Positions 18,132 to 24,869 of a stretch of DNA of 39,551 nt are shown here, piece by piece (position 1 is the stretch's first letter; the number at the start of each line of letters is the position of its first letter). Location: contig NZ_QXTJ01000026.1 of NCBI RefSeq assembly GCF_003605735.1, positions 124,803-164,353 of the forward strand, read 5' to 3'. The notes below the pieces were generated by a model, which saw only the letters and a program-made list of their open reading frames with translations, was not told the DNA's origin and searched no databases. Position numbers and translations under genes: made by a program. The DNA comes from Pseudomonas sp. LS-2 (GTDB lineage: Bacteria > Pseudomonadota > Gammaproteobacteria > Pseudomonadales > Pseudomonadaceae).

Positions 18132-18280
18132 ATGACGCCACGGCCCCTACCGGGCCAACAGTCTGGCGTAATCGCTGATCGTTCCCACGCTCTGCGTGGT
18201 AACGCCGCCCTCGACGCTCAGCGTCGGCGTCCTGATGCATTCCCACGCAGAGCGTGGGAACGATCATTCCGGGGATGGCG

Positions 18281-18350
18281 CTGTATCAGTCCGGCTTGCC
18301 GGCGGTGGCGACCTTGAATACGTCACCGCCGGCAAGCCGTGCTGCTACAG
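18281..18350. repeat. REP doublet, copy C
   Basis: Same 70-bp unit, with CTGTATCAG at the left end. It lies 15 bases from the stop codon of the dehydratase gene and is probably the original copy from which the array grew, since here the gene tail is part of the intact gene. Confidence 0.9.
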
Positions 18351-18365
18351 ATGACGCCACGGCCT

Positions 18366-19334
18366 CTACCGGGCCAACAGTCTGGCGTAATTGTCCAGGT
18401 CGATATTGCCGCCGCTGATGATCACGCCCACGCGCTGTCCCTTCAATTCGTCGGCCATCGCCCGTGCAGCGGCAAAGCCCAGGCAACCGGTTGGCTCGAC
18501 CACCATCTTCATGCGCTCGGCGAAGAAACGCATCGCCTCGACCAACTGCGCGTCGCTGGCGGTGAGGATGTCGTCCACATCGCGTTTGATGATGCCGAAT
18601 GTGTAGTTGCCCAGGTATTGGGTCTGTGCGCCGTCGGCAATGGTTTTCGGCGTGTCGATCTTGACGATGCTGCCACTGCGCAGCGATTGCTGGCCGTCAT
18701 TGCCGGCTTCGGGCTCTACGCCGTACAGCTTGCAGTCAGGCGCCAGCGCGCGGGTGGCCAGTGCCGATCCGCTCAGCAGACCGCCCCCCCCCAGACAGAC
18801 GAACAACGCATCCAGCGGACCGACTTCTTCGAACAGTTCCTTGGCCGCGGTGCCCTGCCCCGCGAGGATGTCCGGGTGATCGTACGGCGGAATCAACGTC
18901 AGTCCCTGTTGCTCGGCCAACTGTCGGCCGATGGCTTCACGGTCCTGGGTGTAGCGGTCGTAGGACACCACGGTCGCTCCGTATTCTCGAGTCGCTGCAA
19001 CCTTGGCGGCCGGCGCGTCATGGGGCATGACGATGGTCGCGGGAATGCCCAGCAGTCGTGCCGACAACCCGATGCCTTGGGCGTGATTGCCCGACGAGAA
19101 CGCGACCACCCCGTGCTTGCGCTGGGTCGCGTCGAACTTCGACAACGCGTTGAAGGCGCCGCGAAACTTGAAAGCGCCCATGCGCTGGAAGTTCTCGCAC
19201 TTGAAGAATACCTGCGCGCCCAGCTCGGCATCCACGGTGCGGGAGGTCAGCACTGGCGTCCTGTGGGCATGGCCTTCGATGCGTTGAGCGGCAGCGACCA
19301 CATCGTCATACGTCGGGAGCACGAGCGTTTGCAT
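18366..19334 (-). CDS. PLP-dependent threonine/serine dehydratase family protein
   Basis: Fold type II PLP enzyme that deaminates hydroxy amino acids (serine, threonine or 3-hydroxyaspartate) to oxo acids and ammonia. The 322 residues correspond to a catalytic domain only, without the regulatory ACT domains of biosynthetic IlvA. Lys56 in RMGAFKFRGA is the PLP lysine; CLGGGGLLSG near residue 175 is the phosphate-binding glycine loop; SSGNHAQGIG is the substrate loop. Start ATG 19334 has GAAGGTG upstream; an earlier in-frame TTG is unlikely. The substrate is not settled: similarity in length and motifs to serine racemase / threo-3-hydroxyaspartate ammonia-lyase makes a catabolic role likelier than isoleucine synthesis. 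The last eight codons are copied in the adjacent REP array. Confidence 0.88.
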   Translation of the reverse strand: MQTLVLPTYDDVVAAAQRIEGHAHRTPVLTSRTVDAELGAQVFFKCENFQRMGAFKFRGAFNALSKFDATQRKHGVVAFSSGNHAQGIGLSARLLGIPATIVMPHDAPAAKVAATREYGATVVSYDRYTQDREAIGRQLAEQQGLTLIPPYDHPDILAGQGTAAKELFEEVGPLDALFVCLGGGGLLSGSALATRALAPDCKLYGVEPEAGNDGQQSLRSGSIVKIDTPKTIADGAQTQYLGNYTFGIIKRDVDDILTASDAQLVEAMRFFAERMKMVVEPTGCLGFAAARAMADELKGQRVGVIISGGNIDLDNYARLLAR

Positions 19335-19432
19335 AATCACCTTCAATGAATGGGGAGAAAACGACGGCTATCGTCGACCGCGGCTGACCGTCTGTCCATA
19401 CCCTGCGTGCAAAGCCCCGCAAACACTGACTT

Positions 19433-19500
19433 TGTAGTCACGAATCGACCTTTGTGTATCGAAACTACAAAAAATGTAGTGCCTGAAAATAATCACTACA
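19433..19500. promoter_or_regulatory. array of TGTAGT/ACTACA half-sites (possible operator)
   Basis: TGTAGT at 19433, the perfect dyad ACTACA-AAAAA-TGTAGT at 19464-19480, and ACTACA at 19495-19500. Four copies of one hexamer within 68 bases, in the shared upstream region of two divergent genes and immediately before a possible promoter, point to a regulator binding region. The regulator is unknown. Confidence 0.5.
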
Positions 19501-19506
19501 AAACGG

Positions 19507-19535
19507 TTGACGAAGCTTTTTCGTAACGGCATAGT
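19507..19535 (+). promoter_or_regulatory. possible sigma-70 promoter (rightward)
   Basis: TTGACG at 19507-19512 and CATAGT at 19530-19535 are separated by 17 bases. The last ACTACA half-site ends 6 bases upstream of the -35 element. The start would be near 19542, which leaves a leader of about 400 bases to the next gene. Confidence 0.4.
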
Positions 19536-19938
19536 TCAAGCGTCTCCCCGATCGGGAGAGCTGGCAAAAGTATTCAGGGCCCGTTCGACGTAGCCGTTGA
19601 ACAACCTCTGGATGTGGGCTGCCCACAAGGCAGATTGATGAAGCTGAACCGGCATGATCGAGCCATTCGGGCCGAGCGCTGGCGATACGTCCTCATGACA
19701 CTTGTGGCCGACCACGCAAACGTCGCCAGTGTCCTCATGACGTCCGCTGACACTCTCCCTGGTTTCGAACCATTACGTAGCAGCTTCTTCTTCCCACTAC
19801 ATCCAAACGCCCGGCACCGGCTCTGTGAACCGACGGACCTTGTTTGTCAGCGTGGGAAAGGACTGCGGATCGATGGACGATTCGCCATTGCGTTTGAACT
19901 AACCAGACAGATTAACGAAAAGGCACAAGGGGTACTCC

Positions 19939-20271
19939 ATGATGAATCTGAACAATCAACCTACCATCGACCAATTGGCTCGACTGTTCGCGGCGCAGAA
20001 GGACTCCCTCGATAGCCACATTCTCTGGGTCTGTGAGAAAGGTGATGTGCATATGGACGGCTTGGGTGCATGCACCGAGGAACAACAGTTCGACGAACAA
20101 CACCCGCACATGCGTGCCCGACTGAAGATGTACCGCAAGGGTCAGGGCTATGTCGGCAAGAAGGCAGCAGCCGACAAGCAGTTCCTGGGGCGCGTGCTCG
20201 ACACCCTGAGCAGTGAATGGGGCAGCGCGCAGCAAGAGCCCGGCGTTCGCGTCATCGACAAGCTGTACTAA
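19939..20271 (+). CDS. conserved hypothetical protein (110 aa)
   Basis: A soluble protein of 110 residues without signal peptide or membrane segment. Start ATG 19939 (or the adjacent ATG 19942) follows AAGGGG at 6 bases. Residues 1-35 look like an amphipathic helical start (QPTIDQLARLFAAQKDSLD), then a short strand HILWVCEKGDVHMDGLG and a charged helical half with GKKAAADKQFLGRVLDTL. Only two cysteines, not arranged as a metal site. I do not recognise a named family; the style is of a small conserved Pseudomonas protein. It is monocistronic, with a strong terminator 36 bases after the stop. Confidence 0.7.
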   Translation: MMNLNNQPTIDQLARLFAAQKDSLDSHILWVCEKGDVHMDGLGACTEEQQFDEQHPHMRARLKMYRKGQGYVGKKAAADKQFLGRVLDTLSSEWGSAQQEPGVRVIDKLY

Positions 20272-20306
20272 GCCACGCTTGAACAACGTTTCATCATCGC
20301 TGCAAT

Positions 20307-20349
20307 AACGCCGCTGATGCCCGACGGTCGGGTTTCAGCGGCGTTTTGC
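20307..20349 (+). terminator. intrinsic terminator after the 110-aa gene
   Basis: Outer stem AACGCCGCTGA/TCAGCGGCGTT (11 bp) with an inner CCCGAC-G-GTCGGG hairpin, followed by a short T run (GTTTTGC). Located 36 bases beyond the stop at 20271. Confidence 0.8.
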
Positions 20350-20479
20350 TCTGCGCTGACATCGCGATTCAATCGCCTTGAACTTGCGCTGTCGGTGACC
20401 TTCCAATCCATGCAGGCCGTGAAAACAGCCCGCTTCTAGCCACGGAACAGACAACGCCTCAGTGCGTAAAGGTGCCGTA

Positions 20480-20785
20480 ATGGATCTGGACAAGCTCAGC
20501 AAACACATCAAGGCCGGTGAGATCGAAGAACTCGACCTGATTTCCGTCGAGGGTGGCTCATACGTCATTCATGCCCGCATGCAAGGTCAGTCCCATGCCG
20601 TCAGCAGCCCCAAAGGCGGTGTGCTGCATGTGGCGTCCGTCGACGAGGCACGCAAATGCCTGTCGTCCGTACCGGAGGTGCCGCTGTTTATCGTGCACCC
20701 GGTGGTCTATGACGAAATGGTCGGGCATGCCGCCAGCGACCCGGGCGTCTCTCGCCAGCCGATTCCGTTTCGTTCCAGCCTGTAA
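20480..20785 (+). CDS. DUF6482-like small protein (101 aa)
   Basis: Start ATG 20480 has AAGGTG 6 bases upstream; a GTG 18 bases earlier would be possible but lacks a ribosome binding site. The N-terminus MDLDKLSKHIKAGEIEELDL and the strand pattern ISVEGGSYVIHAR resemble the DUF6482 family of Pseudomonas, which are short soluble proteins of unknown function. The C-terminal part VPEVPLFIVHPVVYDEMVG ends in an Arg/Pro-rich tail. There is no catalytic motif. It is convergent with the RimJ-like gene, stops being 9 bases apart. Confidence 0.7.
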   Translation: MDLDKLSKHIKAGEIEELDLISVEGGSYVIHARMQGQSHAVSSPKGGVLHVASVDEARKCLSSVPEVPLFIVHPVVYDEMVGHAASDPGVSRQPIPFRSSL

Positions 20786-20794
20786 CCCGGCAGC

Positions 20795-21367
20795 TCAACG
20801 CTGCGCAGGATTGACCAGCGCTGTCAGCACATGGTCCGCCCACTGACCGTCGATCTTCAGGTAGGACGGGGCGAAGCCTTCGCGCACGAACCCCAGCGCC
20901 TCCAGTACCCGAGCGCTGCGCAGATTTTCCGGTCGATGGTTGGCCATGATCCGGTGCAGCTCAAGGTCGTCGAACACATGGTCGATGGCCCCGCGCAAGG
21001 CTTCGCGCATCAGCCCTTTGCCTTCGGCGTGCTGCGCCAGCGAATAACCCAGGTGACAGGCCTGAAACACGCCTAGAACGATGTTGCTGAAATTGCACTC
21101 GCCGATCATCTGACCGCTGTCGCGCTCACAGACCAGCAAGTGCAGGCAACGGCCGGCCAGTCGTTCATGCTCGATGAAGCTGATCCGCCGGATGACGTAT
21201 TCGATGTCGAAAAAACCGGGCGAGCGCGTCGGTTGCCACGGCTGCAGGTGATCCCGATTATCGAGGTGGTAAGCCCTGATCTGCGCCGCATCGCCACCCA
21301 ACGGCGGGCGCAGGATCAGGCGGTCGGTGACCAGGCGAATCAATTGCGGCTCGGCCACGATATCCAT
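20795..21367 (-). CDS. RimJ/RimL-type GNAT acetyltransferase (190 aa)
   Basis: N-acetyltransferase of the ribosomal-protein-acetylating subfamily (RimJ/RimL-like); the actual substrate is not known and many relatives act on small molecules. The beginning LIRLVTDRLILRPPL is the classical N-terminal strand of that subfamily. Motif A is HLGYSLAQHAEGKGLMREAL (about 107-126), with EGKGLM binding CoA. The end motif IMANHRPENLRSARVLEALGFVREG is typical (N-x-x-S-x-x-x-L-x-x-x-G-F). Start ATG 21367 is chosen because GGGGAG lies 7 bases upstream; a longer frame from 21403 would add 12 residues without support. Confidence 0.85.
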   Translation of the reverse strand: MDIVAEPQLIRLVTDRLILRPPLGGDAAQIRAYHLDNRDHLQPWQPTRSPGFFDIEYVIRRISFIEHERLAGRCLHLLVCERDSGQMIGECNFSNIVLGVFQACHLGYSLAQHAEGKGLMREALRGAIDHVFDDLELHRIMANHRPENLRSARVLEALGFVREGFAPSYLKIDGQWADHVLTALVNPAQR

Positions 21368-21418
21368 CACTGCACTCCCCCTTGCTGATCCATCGAAACG
21401 CAATTCTTGCCGGCCACT

Positions 21419-22210
21419 CTAGAACGCCAGTTTGTAACCGATGGCGCACAGCATCACCGCCAGACACGGGCGCAGGATGGCGTCCGGAATGCGGCCGGTC
21501 AGATGACTGCCCATGTAGATCCCCGGCAGCGAACCCATCAGCAGGAAGCCCAGCATCGACCAGTTCATGTTGCCCATGCTGGCGTGGCCCAGGCCCGCGA
21601 TCAACGTCAGCGGCACGGCGTGAGCGATCTCGGTACCGACCAGCCGACGGGTGTCCAGAAACGGATACAGGATGAACAACGCGACGGTGCCCAGTGCGCC
21701 CGCGCCGATGGAGGTCAGCGCCACCATCACCCCCAGCAGAACACCGGTGAGTACGGTCAGCAGGTTGAGATTCTTGTCGCTCAGTCGGTAGTGATCCCCG
21801 GCGTGGCGATGGGCGAAGGCCAACAGACGTTTCTTGAAAAAAATCGCCAGTGCGGTCAACAGCAACACGAACCCGAGTGCTTGCTTGATCACTGAATTCA
21901 TGGCGTCGGGCGCTGTGTGCAGGCTGCTGAGAAACCACAGCGTCAGCCCGGCCGCCGGAACGCTCCCCAGGGTCAACCAACCGGTAATGCCCCAGTCGAT
22001 GTTGTCGTTCTTCCTGTGGACCAGTACGCCACCGCTTTTGGTGATGGCGGCGTACAGCAGATCGGTGCCCACGGCGGTGGCAGGGTTGATACCGAACCAG
22101 AGCAGAATCGGGGTCATCAGCGAGCCGCCGCCCACGCCGGTCATGCCGACGATGAATCCGACCACCAAACCTGCCACGACGAAACCTGTATTGCCAAAAT
22201 CCATTGTCAT
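21419..22210 (-). CDS. TauE/SafE family membrane permease (263 aa)
   Basis: A polytopic inner-membrane protein with about eight hydrophobic helices in two homologous halves. The TauE/SafE signature is seen in the first half as GFIVGMTGVGGGSLMTPILLW followed by GINPATAVGTDLLY. The second half repeats the pattern as VALTSIGAGALGTVALFILY with TRRLVGTEIAHAVPL. The family exports or imports sulfonates, sulfite and organosulfur compounds; the substrate here is unknown. The start is taken at ATG 22210; ATG 22204 and a TTG at 22216 are near alternatives, none with a strong ribosome binding site. The promoter must overlap the hairpin at 22265-22303. Confidence 0.87.
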   Translation of the reverse strand: MTMDFGNTGFVVAGLVVGFIVGMTGVGGGSLMTPILLWFGINPATAVGTDLLYAAITKSGGVLVHRKNDNIDWGITGWLTLGSVPAAGLTLWFLSSLHTAPDAMNSVIKQALGFVLLLTALAIFFKKRLLAFAHRHAGDHYRLSDKNLNLLTVLTGVLLGVMVALTSIGAGALGTVALFILYPFLDTRRLVGTEIAHAVPLTLIAGLGHASMGNMNWSMLGFLLMGSLPGIYMGSHLTGRIPDAILRPCLAVMLCAIGYKLAF

Positions 22211-22264
22211 GCCCAACAGACGCGCAAACGCGGGAAAAAACTGGCGCGCAGCATAGCGATTTTT

Positions 22265-22303
22265 CTTATAAAAACCGTAGATCGAAAGGATCTATGGTTA
22301 TAA
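22265..22303 (-). terminator. intrinsic terminator downstream of the cupin gene
   Basis: Read on the minus strand: AACCATAGATC, loop CTTTC, GATCTACGGTT, then TTTATAAG. The 11-bp stem with one G-T pair and a T-rich tail lies about 45 bases after the cupin stop. It is also about 55-90 bases upstream of the permease start, so it separates the two transcripts or could act as an operator. Confidence 0.6.
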
Positions 22304-22345
22304 CCAAAAGATTGAACAGCCGTTCTGTCGCAAACGCGCCGGAGG

Positions 22346-22849
22346 TCAAGGCTCGCCCTCCCAATAATCGAGGGTGGTGTCGGGACGTTGCACCGCGGTA
22401 AAGGCACGGGCGCCATTGATCGTCACCATCGCCTGGTACTTGCCGGAGTCAGGGTACTCGCACACTTCCGGTGTCTCCCGAGTACTGATGGAAAGGTATT
22501 TGAGCGGTGCATCGGAGGTGTTGATGATCTGGTGCGGATACTCTGGCCCCGGTGGAATGAACACCACATCGCCGGACCTGAGGGGAAGCATTTCCCCCGC
22601 AACACGCAGCGTTCCCTGACCTTCGATGATGACGAACATCTCTTCCTGGGCATAATGGAAGTGGTAAGGACAGGAACGTCTGCCCGGTGCCACGATGTCC
22701 ACTGAAGCGCCCAGCTTCAGCGCCACCGTTCGCGTGCCCAGACGAGCAGCCTGGCTTTGGTACAGCGGGTCACGGCGCTCGTCCTGCAGGGATACCTCAT
22801 TGAAATTTCGGATCAGGCGGGAGGCCAGGTCTTGCGGGGTTTAGCTCAT
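22346..22849 (-). pseudogene. cupin-domain protein with in-frame stop at codon 3
   Basis: The expected start ATG 22849-22847 has a good GGAG ribosome binding site but is followed by AGC and then TAA (22843-22841) in the same frame. After that the frame is open to the TGA at 22348-22346. Read through, the product would be 167 residues. The residues right after the stop (TPQDLASRLIRNFNEVSLQ) look like normal protein. The cupin barrel is intact: PYHFHYAQEEMFVIIEGQGTL (metal motif 1 with His, His, Glu) and GDVVFIPPGPEYPHQIIN (motif 2). A CAA to TAA change would explain the stop. Without it, translation would have to begin inside, for instance at GTG 22726, giving 126 residues that keep the barrel. 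A sequencing error is also possible. Confidence 0.75.
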
Positions 22850-22953
22850 GGTTCACTCCATTGGCAACAGCAACTACGGCGCTCGCTCCCACGGCCTTCA
22901 GCCAGAAGCGAAACGGCACAGCCCTGTAGCGGCACGGCTAAAGACAGTGGCGT

Positions 22954-23718
22954 TCAGCGAACCGCGACAATGAACAATCGCGGAAACGGCAGCAACACGG
23001 TGCCGTCGGCCAGTGCCGGATAGGCCTGGCGGATGGCGTTCAGGTAGGCGTCCAGGAACGCGGCCTGTTCGCCCTGATCCAGTTTCTGCAGATAAGGCCG
23101 CAGCGCCGAACCCTTGAACCATTCCACCACCGCTGCGTGGCCTCCGGAAAGGGGGTGATGGTAGGTCGTGCGCCAGACATCCACGTCGGCGCAATGGGGC
23201 TTCAGCCATTCAAAATAGTAGGCCGCGGGATGTCGATCAGGGTGCTTGACCGAGGCAATCTTGTCAGCCCACGGACCGTTGGCTGCAATTTCGCGAGCCA
23301 GTCGGTGCGCAGGTTCTTCAAGGTTGTCCGGGGTTTGCACTGCCAGACTGCCACCGGGATTCAAACGCTTGACCAGACGCGGATACAGCACGGCATGGTC
23401 GGGCACCCATTGCAGCGATGCGTTGGCAAGGATCACGTCGTAGGTCTGCGCAGGGTTCCAGTCGCCGATGTCCGCCAGTTCGAACGTCAGGTCTGGCAGC
23501 CGCTGACGGGCATCGGCAAGCATGTCCTCGGAGCTGTCGAGACCTGTGATCCGCGCATCGGAAAACCGCTCGGCCAGCACTTCGGTGGAGTTGCCGGGGC
23601 CGCAGCCCAGATCGATGGCGCTCTGCACGTTCTGCGTGGCAATCGCTGCCACCAGGTCACGAACCGGCCGTGTGCGCTGCTGCTCGAACATCGAATACTG
23701 TTTGGCTGACCAGCTCAT
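22954..23718 (-). CDS. tam: trans-aconitate 2-methyltransferase
   Basis: SAM-dependent methyltransferase of the Tam family, which methylates trans-aconitate, an inhibitor of aconitase formed spontaneously from cis-aconitate; cytosolic. The 254 residues match the E. coli enzyme length. Visible motifs: SAIDLGCGPGNSTEVL (SAM motif I), ITGLDSSEDML (motif II), DVILANASLQWVPDH (motif IV), and the characteristic WFKGSALRPYLQKLD near the C-terminus. The start ATG 23718 gives the usual MSWSAKQYSMFEQQRTRPV beginning; a longer frame from 23808 is translated through the repeats upstream and is rejected. An 11-bp tandem repeat lies in its 5' region. Confidence 0.9.
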   Translation of the reverse strand: MSWSAKQYSMFEQQRTRPVRDLVAAIATQNVQSAIDLGCGPGNSTEVLAERFSDARITGLDSSEDMLADARQRLPDLTFELADIGDWNPAQTYDVILANASLQWVPDHAVLYPRLVKRLNPGGSLAVQTPDNLEEPAHRLAREIAANGPWADKIASVKHPDRHPAAYYFEWLKPHCADVDVWRTTYHHPLSGGHAAVVEWFKGSALRPYLQKLDQGEQAAFLDAYLNAIRQAYPALADGTVLLPFPRLFIVAVR

Positions 23719-23739
23719 CTGGCGTTTCCCCTTTTGTTG

Positions 23740-23772
23740 TCGACTTGTCGTCGAGTTGTTGTCGAGTTGTTG
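23740..23772. repeat. three 11-bp tandem repeats upstream of tam
   Basis: TCGACTTGTCG, TCGAGTTGTTG, TCGAGTTGTTG in a row (last two identical, first with two differences), then TCGAAG. The array lies 22-54 bases upstream of the tam start codon. Confidence 0.75.
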
Positions 23773-23888
23773 TCGAAGGCGTGGCGCTGAGGGTAAATCC
23801 TGCGGCACCGGAGTACAAATGAAGCCGCGAAGGGTTCATCACACATGCCAGCGGGCCCCGCTCCCACACGCCCGTTGGGAGGAGTGGG

Positions 23889-24329
23889 TCAGGAGTCGGC
23901 CATCAATCGATGCCGTTTTAAATGCCGCACCAACGCGCGCCCTTCAGGACCCAGCGTCGTGCCGAAGGTCGCCTGCCTGTCACCGTGCAGCCGGGCATCG
24001 AGTCGATAGTCCAGATACCCCGGCTGCGTTTGCGGGAGCAACTCGATGTCCACCGCGATCAGCCGGGGCTCGTATTGGAGCAGCGTGTCGGCCATGGTCC
24101 GCATCAACCCATGGGCGGCGCCCGGAAGCGCCTGCAGAATCACCCCCATGTCGGGGAGGCCGTAATCCGGCAGATGACTCAGGGAGCCGGCGCGACTGTT
24201 GAGGATGCGCTGCAGATTGTCGAGCACGGACAGGATGTACTGGTCTTCTTCGTCGACCCGAATCAGATCGAGTTCGCCGGTGAAGTTCTGCAGCAGCGTT
24301 TCGTAGAGTGATGGATTGGGCTCGCTCAT
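23889..24329 (-). CDS. tssE: type VI secretion baseplate subunit TssE
   Basis: gp25/gpW-like protein of the T6SS baseplate wedge, needed for sheath assembly. It has 146 residues, the family length. The central part LQRILNSRAGSLSHLPDYGLPDMGVI is the typical start of the gp25 fold (R-x-G-x-x-x-x-x-x-YGLPD) and is followed by the strand YEPRLIAVDIELL containing the conserved EPRL motif. The start ATG 24329 lies 3 bases after the tssJ stop, with GGAGG in the tssJ end. It is the last T6SS gene of this operon in the window. Confidence 0.93.
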   Translation of the reverse strand: MSEPNPSLYETLLQNFTGELDLIRVDEEDQYILSVLDNLQRILNSRAGSLSHLPDYGLPDMGVILQALPGAAHGLMRTMADTLLQYEPRLIAVDIELLPQTQPGYLDYRLDARLHGDRQATFGTTLGPEGRALVRHLKRHRLMADS

Positions 24330-24332
24330 TGC

Positions 24333-24869
24333 TTAGCCTCCGACCATTGGCCGCAACGTCAGCCCGTTGCCCGCCAGTTCGATCACCCGTGGGTTGTCCG
24401 GGTCAAGATCGTCACGGCTCAACGTCACACGCCAGGTGCCGTGACTAAGGTCAGGCTCGCGGAACAGCGCCACCACCGCAATGACCTGCGCGCGACTGTC
24501 CATCGGCATATTCAGTTGCACGCCCTCCCCCGGCCTGACCACCAATGATCGTTGATCGAGGACCCCGTCACCGAGCACACGATCAGCGTCGCGCAAGAGT
24601 TCTTCGTAGCTCGCAGGGTTCAGGGATTTGCCATCGCGCAATTGATAGACGCGTACCAGCGTCGGCACCGAAAAGCCGCTCGGTTCTGAGCCTGCGGTGT
24701 TCAACGCCACCCGGCCGTCGAAATCCAGATGCAGGGTTTTGATCTGTTTGTAGAACACACGGCTTGCGACGGAAGACGTGCTGTCGGTCACGCTCTGGAC
24801 CGTTCCGCACGCCGTGAGCAACAAGCCGAGCGCAGCCAATCGTGCAGCGTTAAGGGCGAATGCAAGCAT
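24333..24869 (-). CDS. tssJ: type VI secretion lipoprotein TssJ
   Basis: Outer-membrane lipoprotein that anchors TssM in the T6SS membrane complex. The signal sequence has a hydrophobic core ALGLLLTAC with a lipobox in which Cys21 would be lipidated. Residues 40-178 form the transthyretin-like sandwich, with FSVPTLVRVYQLRD and EGVQLNMPMDSRAQVIAVVALFREPDL seen in TssJ proteins. The start ATG 24869 is supported by AAGGAA at 7 bases; it overlaps tssG by 20 bases. Confidence 0.93.
   Translation of the reverse strand: MLAFALNAARLAALGLLLTACGTVQSVTDSTSSVASRVFYKQIKTLHLDFDGRVALNTAGSEPSGFSVPTLVRVYQLRDGKSLNPASYEELLRDADRVLGDGVLDQRSLVVRPGEGVQLNMPMDSRAQVIAVVALFREPDLSHGTWRVTLSRDDLDPDNPRVIELAGNGLTLRPMVGG

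Larger units (their letters stand above)
17793..18368. repeat. REP array with copies of the dehydratase gene tail
   Basis: This stretch between glgX and the convergent dehydratase gene is built almost wholly from repeats. Three 70-bp REP doublets start at 17901, 18062 and 18281. Each is followed by GATGACGCCACGGC and then about 26 bases identical or nearly so to the last codons of the dehydratase gene (copies at 17986-18011 and 18147-18172; the real end starts at 18366). Between units lie a second palindrome family (TTCCCACGCAGAGCGTGGGAA and shortened forms at 17860, 18020, 18181, 18240) and a third (GACGCTCAGCGTC near 18213). A half REP (CTGTAGCAGTGCGCTCGG) begins at 17801. No gene was found. 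Confidence 0.85.
19335..19938. other. long intergenic region with operator-like dyads
   Basis: About 600 bases between divergent genes. The dehydratase-proximal part (19430-19540) is AT-rich and holds four TGTAGT/ACTACA half-sites and a possible sigma-70 promoter, both listed separately. A dyad TCTCCC/GGGAGA with 5-base loop lies at 19543-19559, at the expected start of that transcript. The remaining 380 bases before the next gene carry an 11-base direct repeat (GTCCTCATGAC near 19690 and 19731) and no supported gene. A long leader or a small RNA is possible. Confidence 0.5.

Noticed and set aside
17986..18267. 93-codon minus-strand frame in the REP array ending in YARLLAR
   Set aside because: Made from repeat sequence and the copied end of the dehydratase gene; not a gene, although the copied end itself is reported.
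19638..20015. Open frame of about 125 codons before the 110-residue protein gene
   Set aside because: It overlaps the well-supported downstream gene, has no ribosome binding site or family features, and contains an internal direct repeat typical of noncoding sequence.
23800..23888. Possible terminator after tssE
   Set aside because: Only a degenerate REP-like GTGGGAGCGGGGCCCGCT segment is present, with no T-run or good stem.
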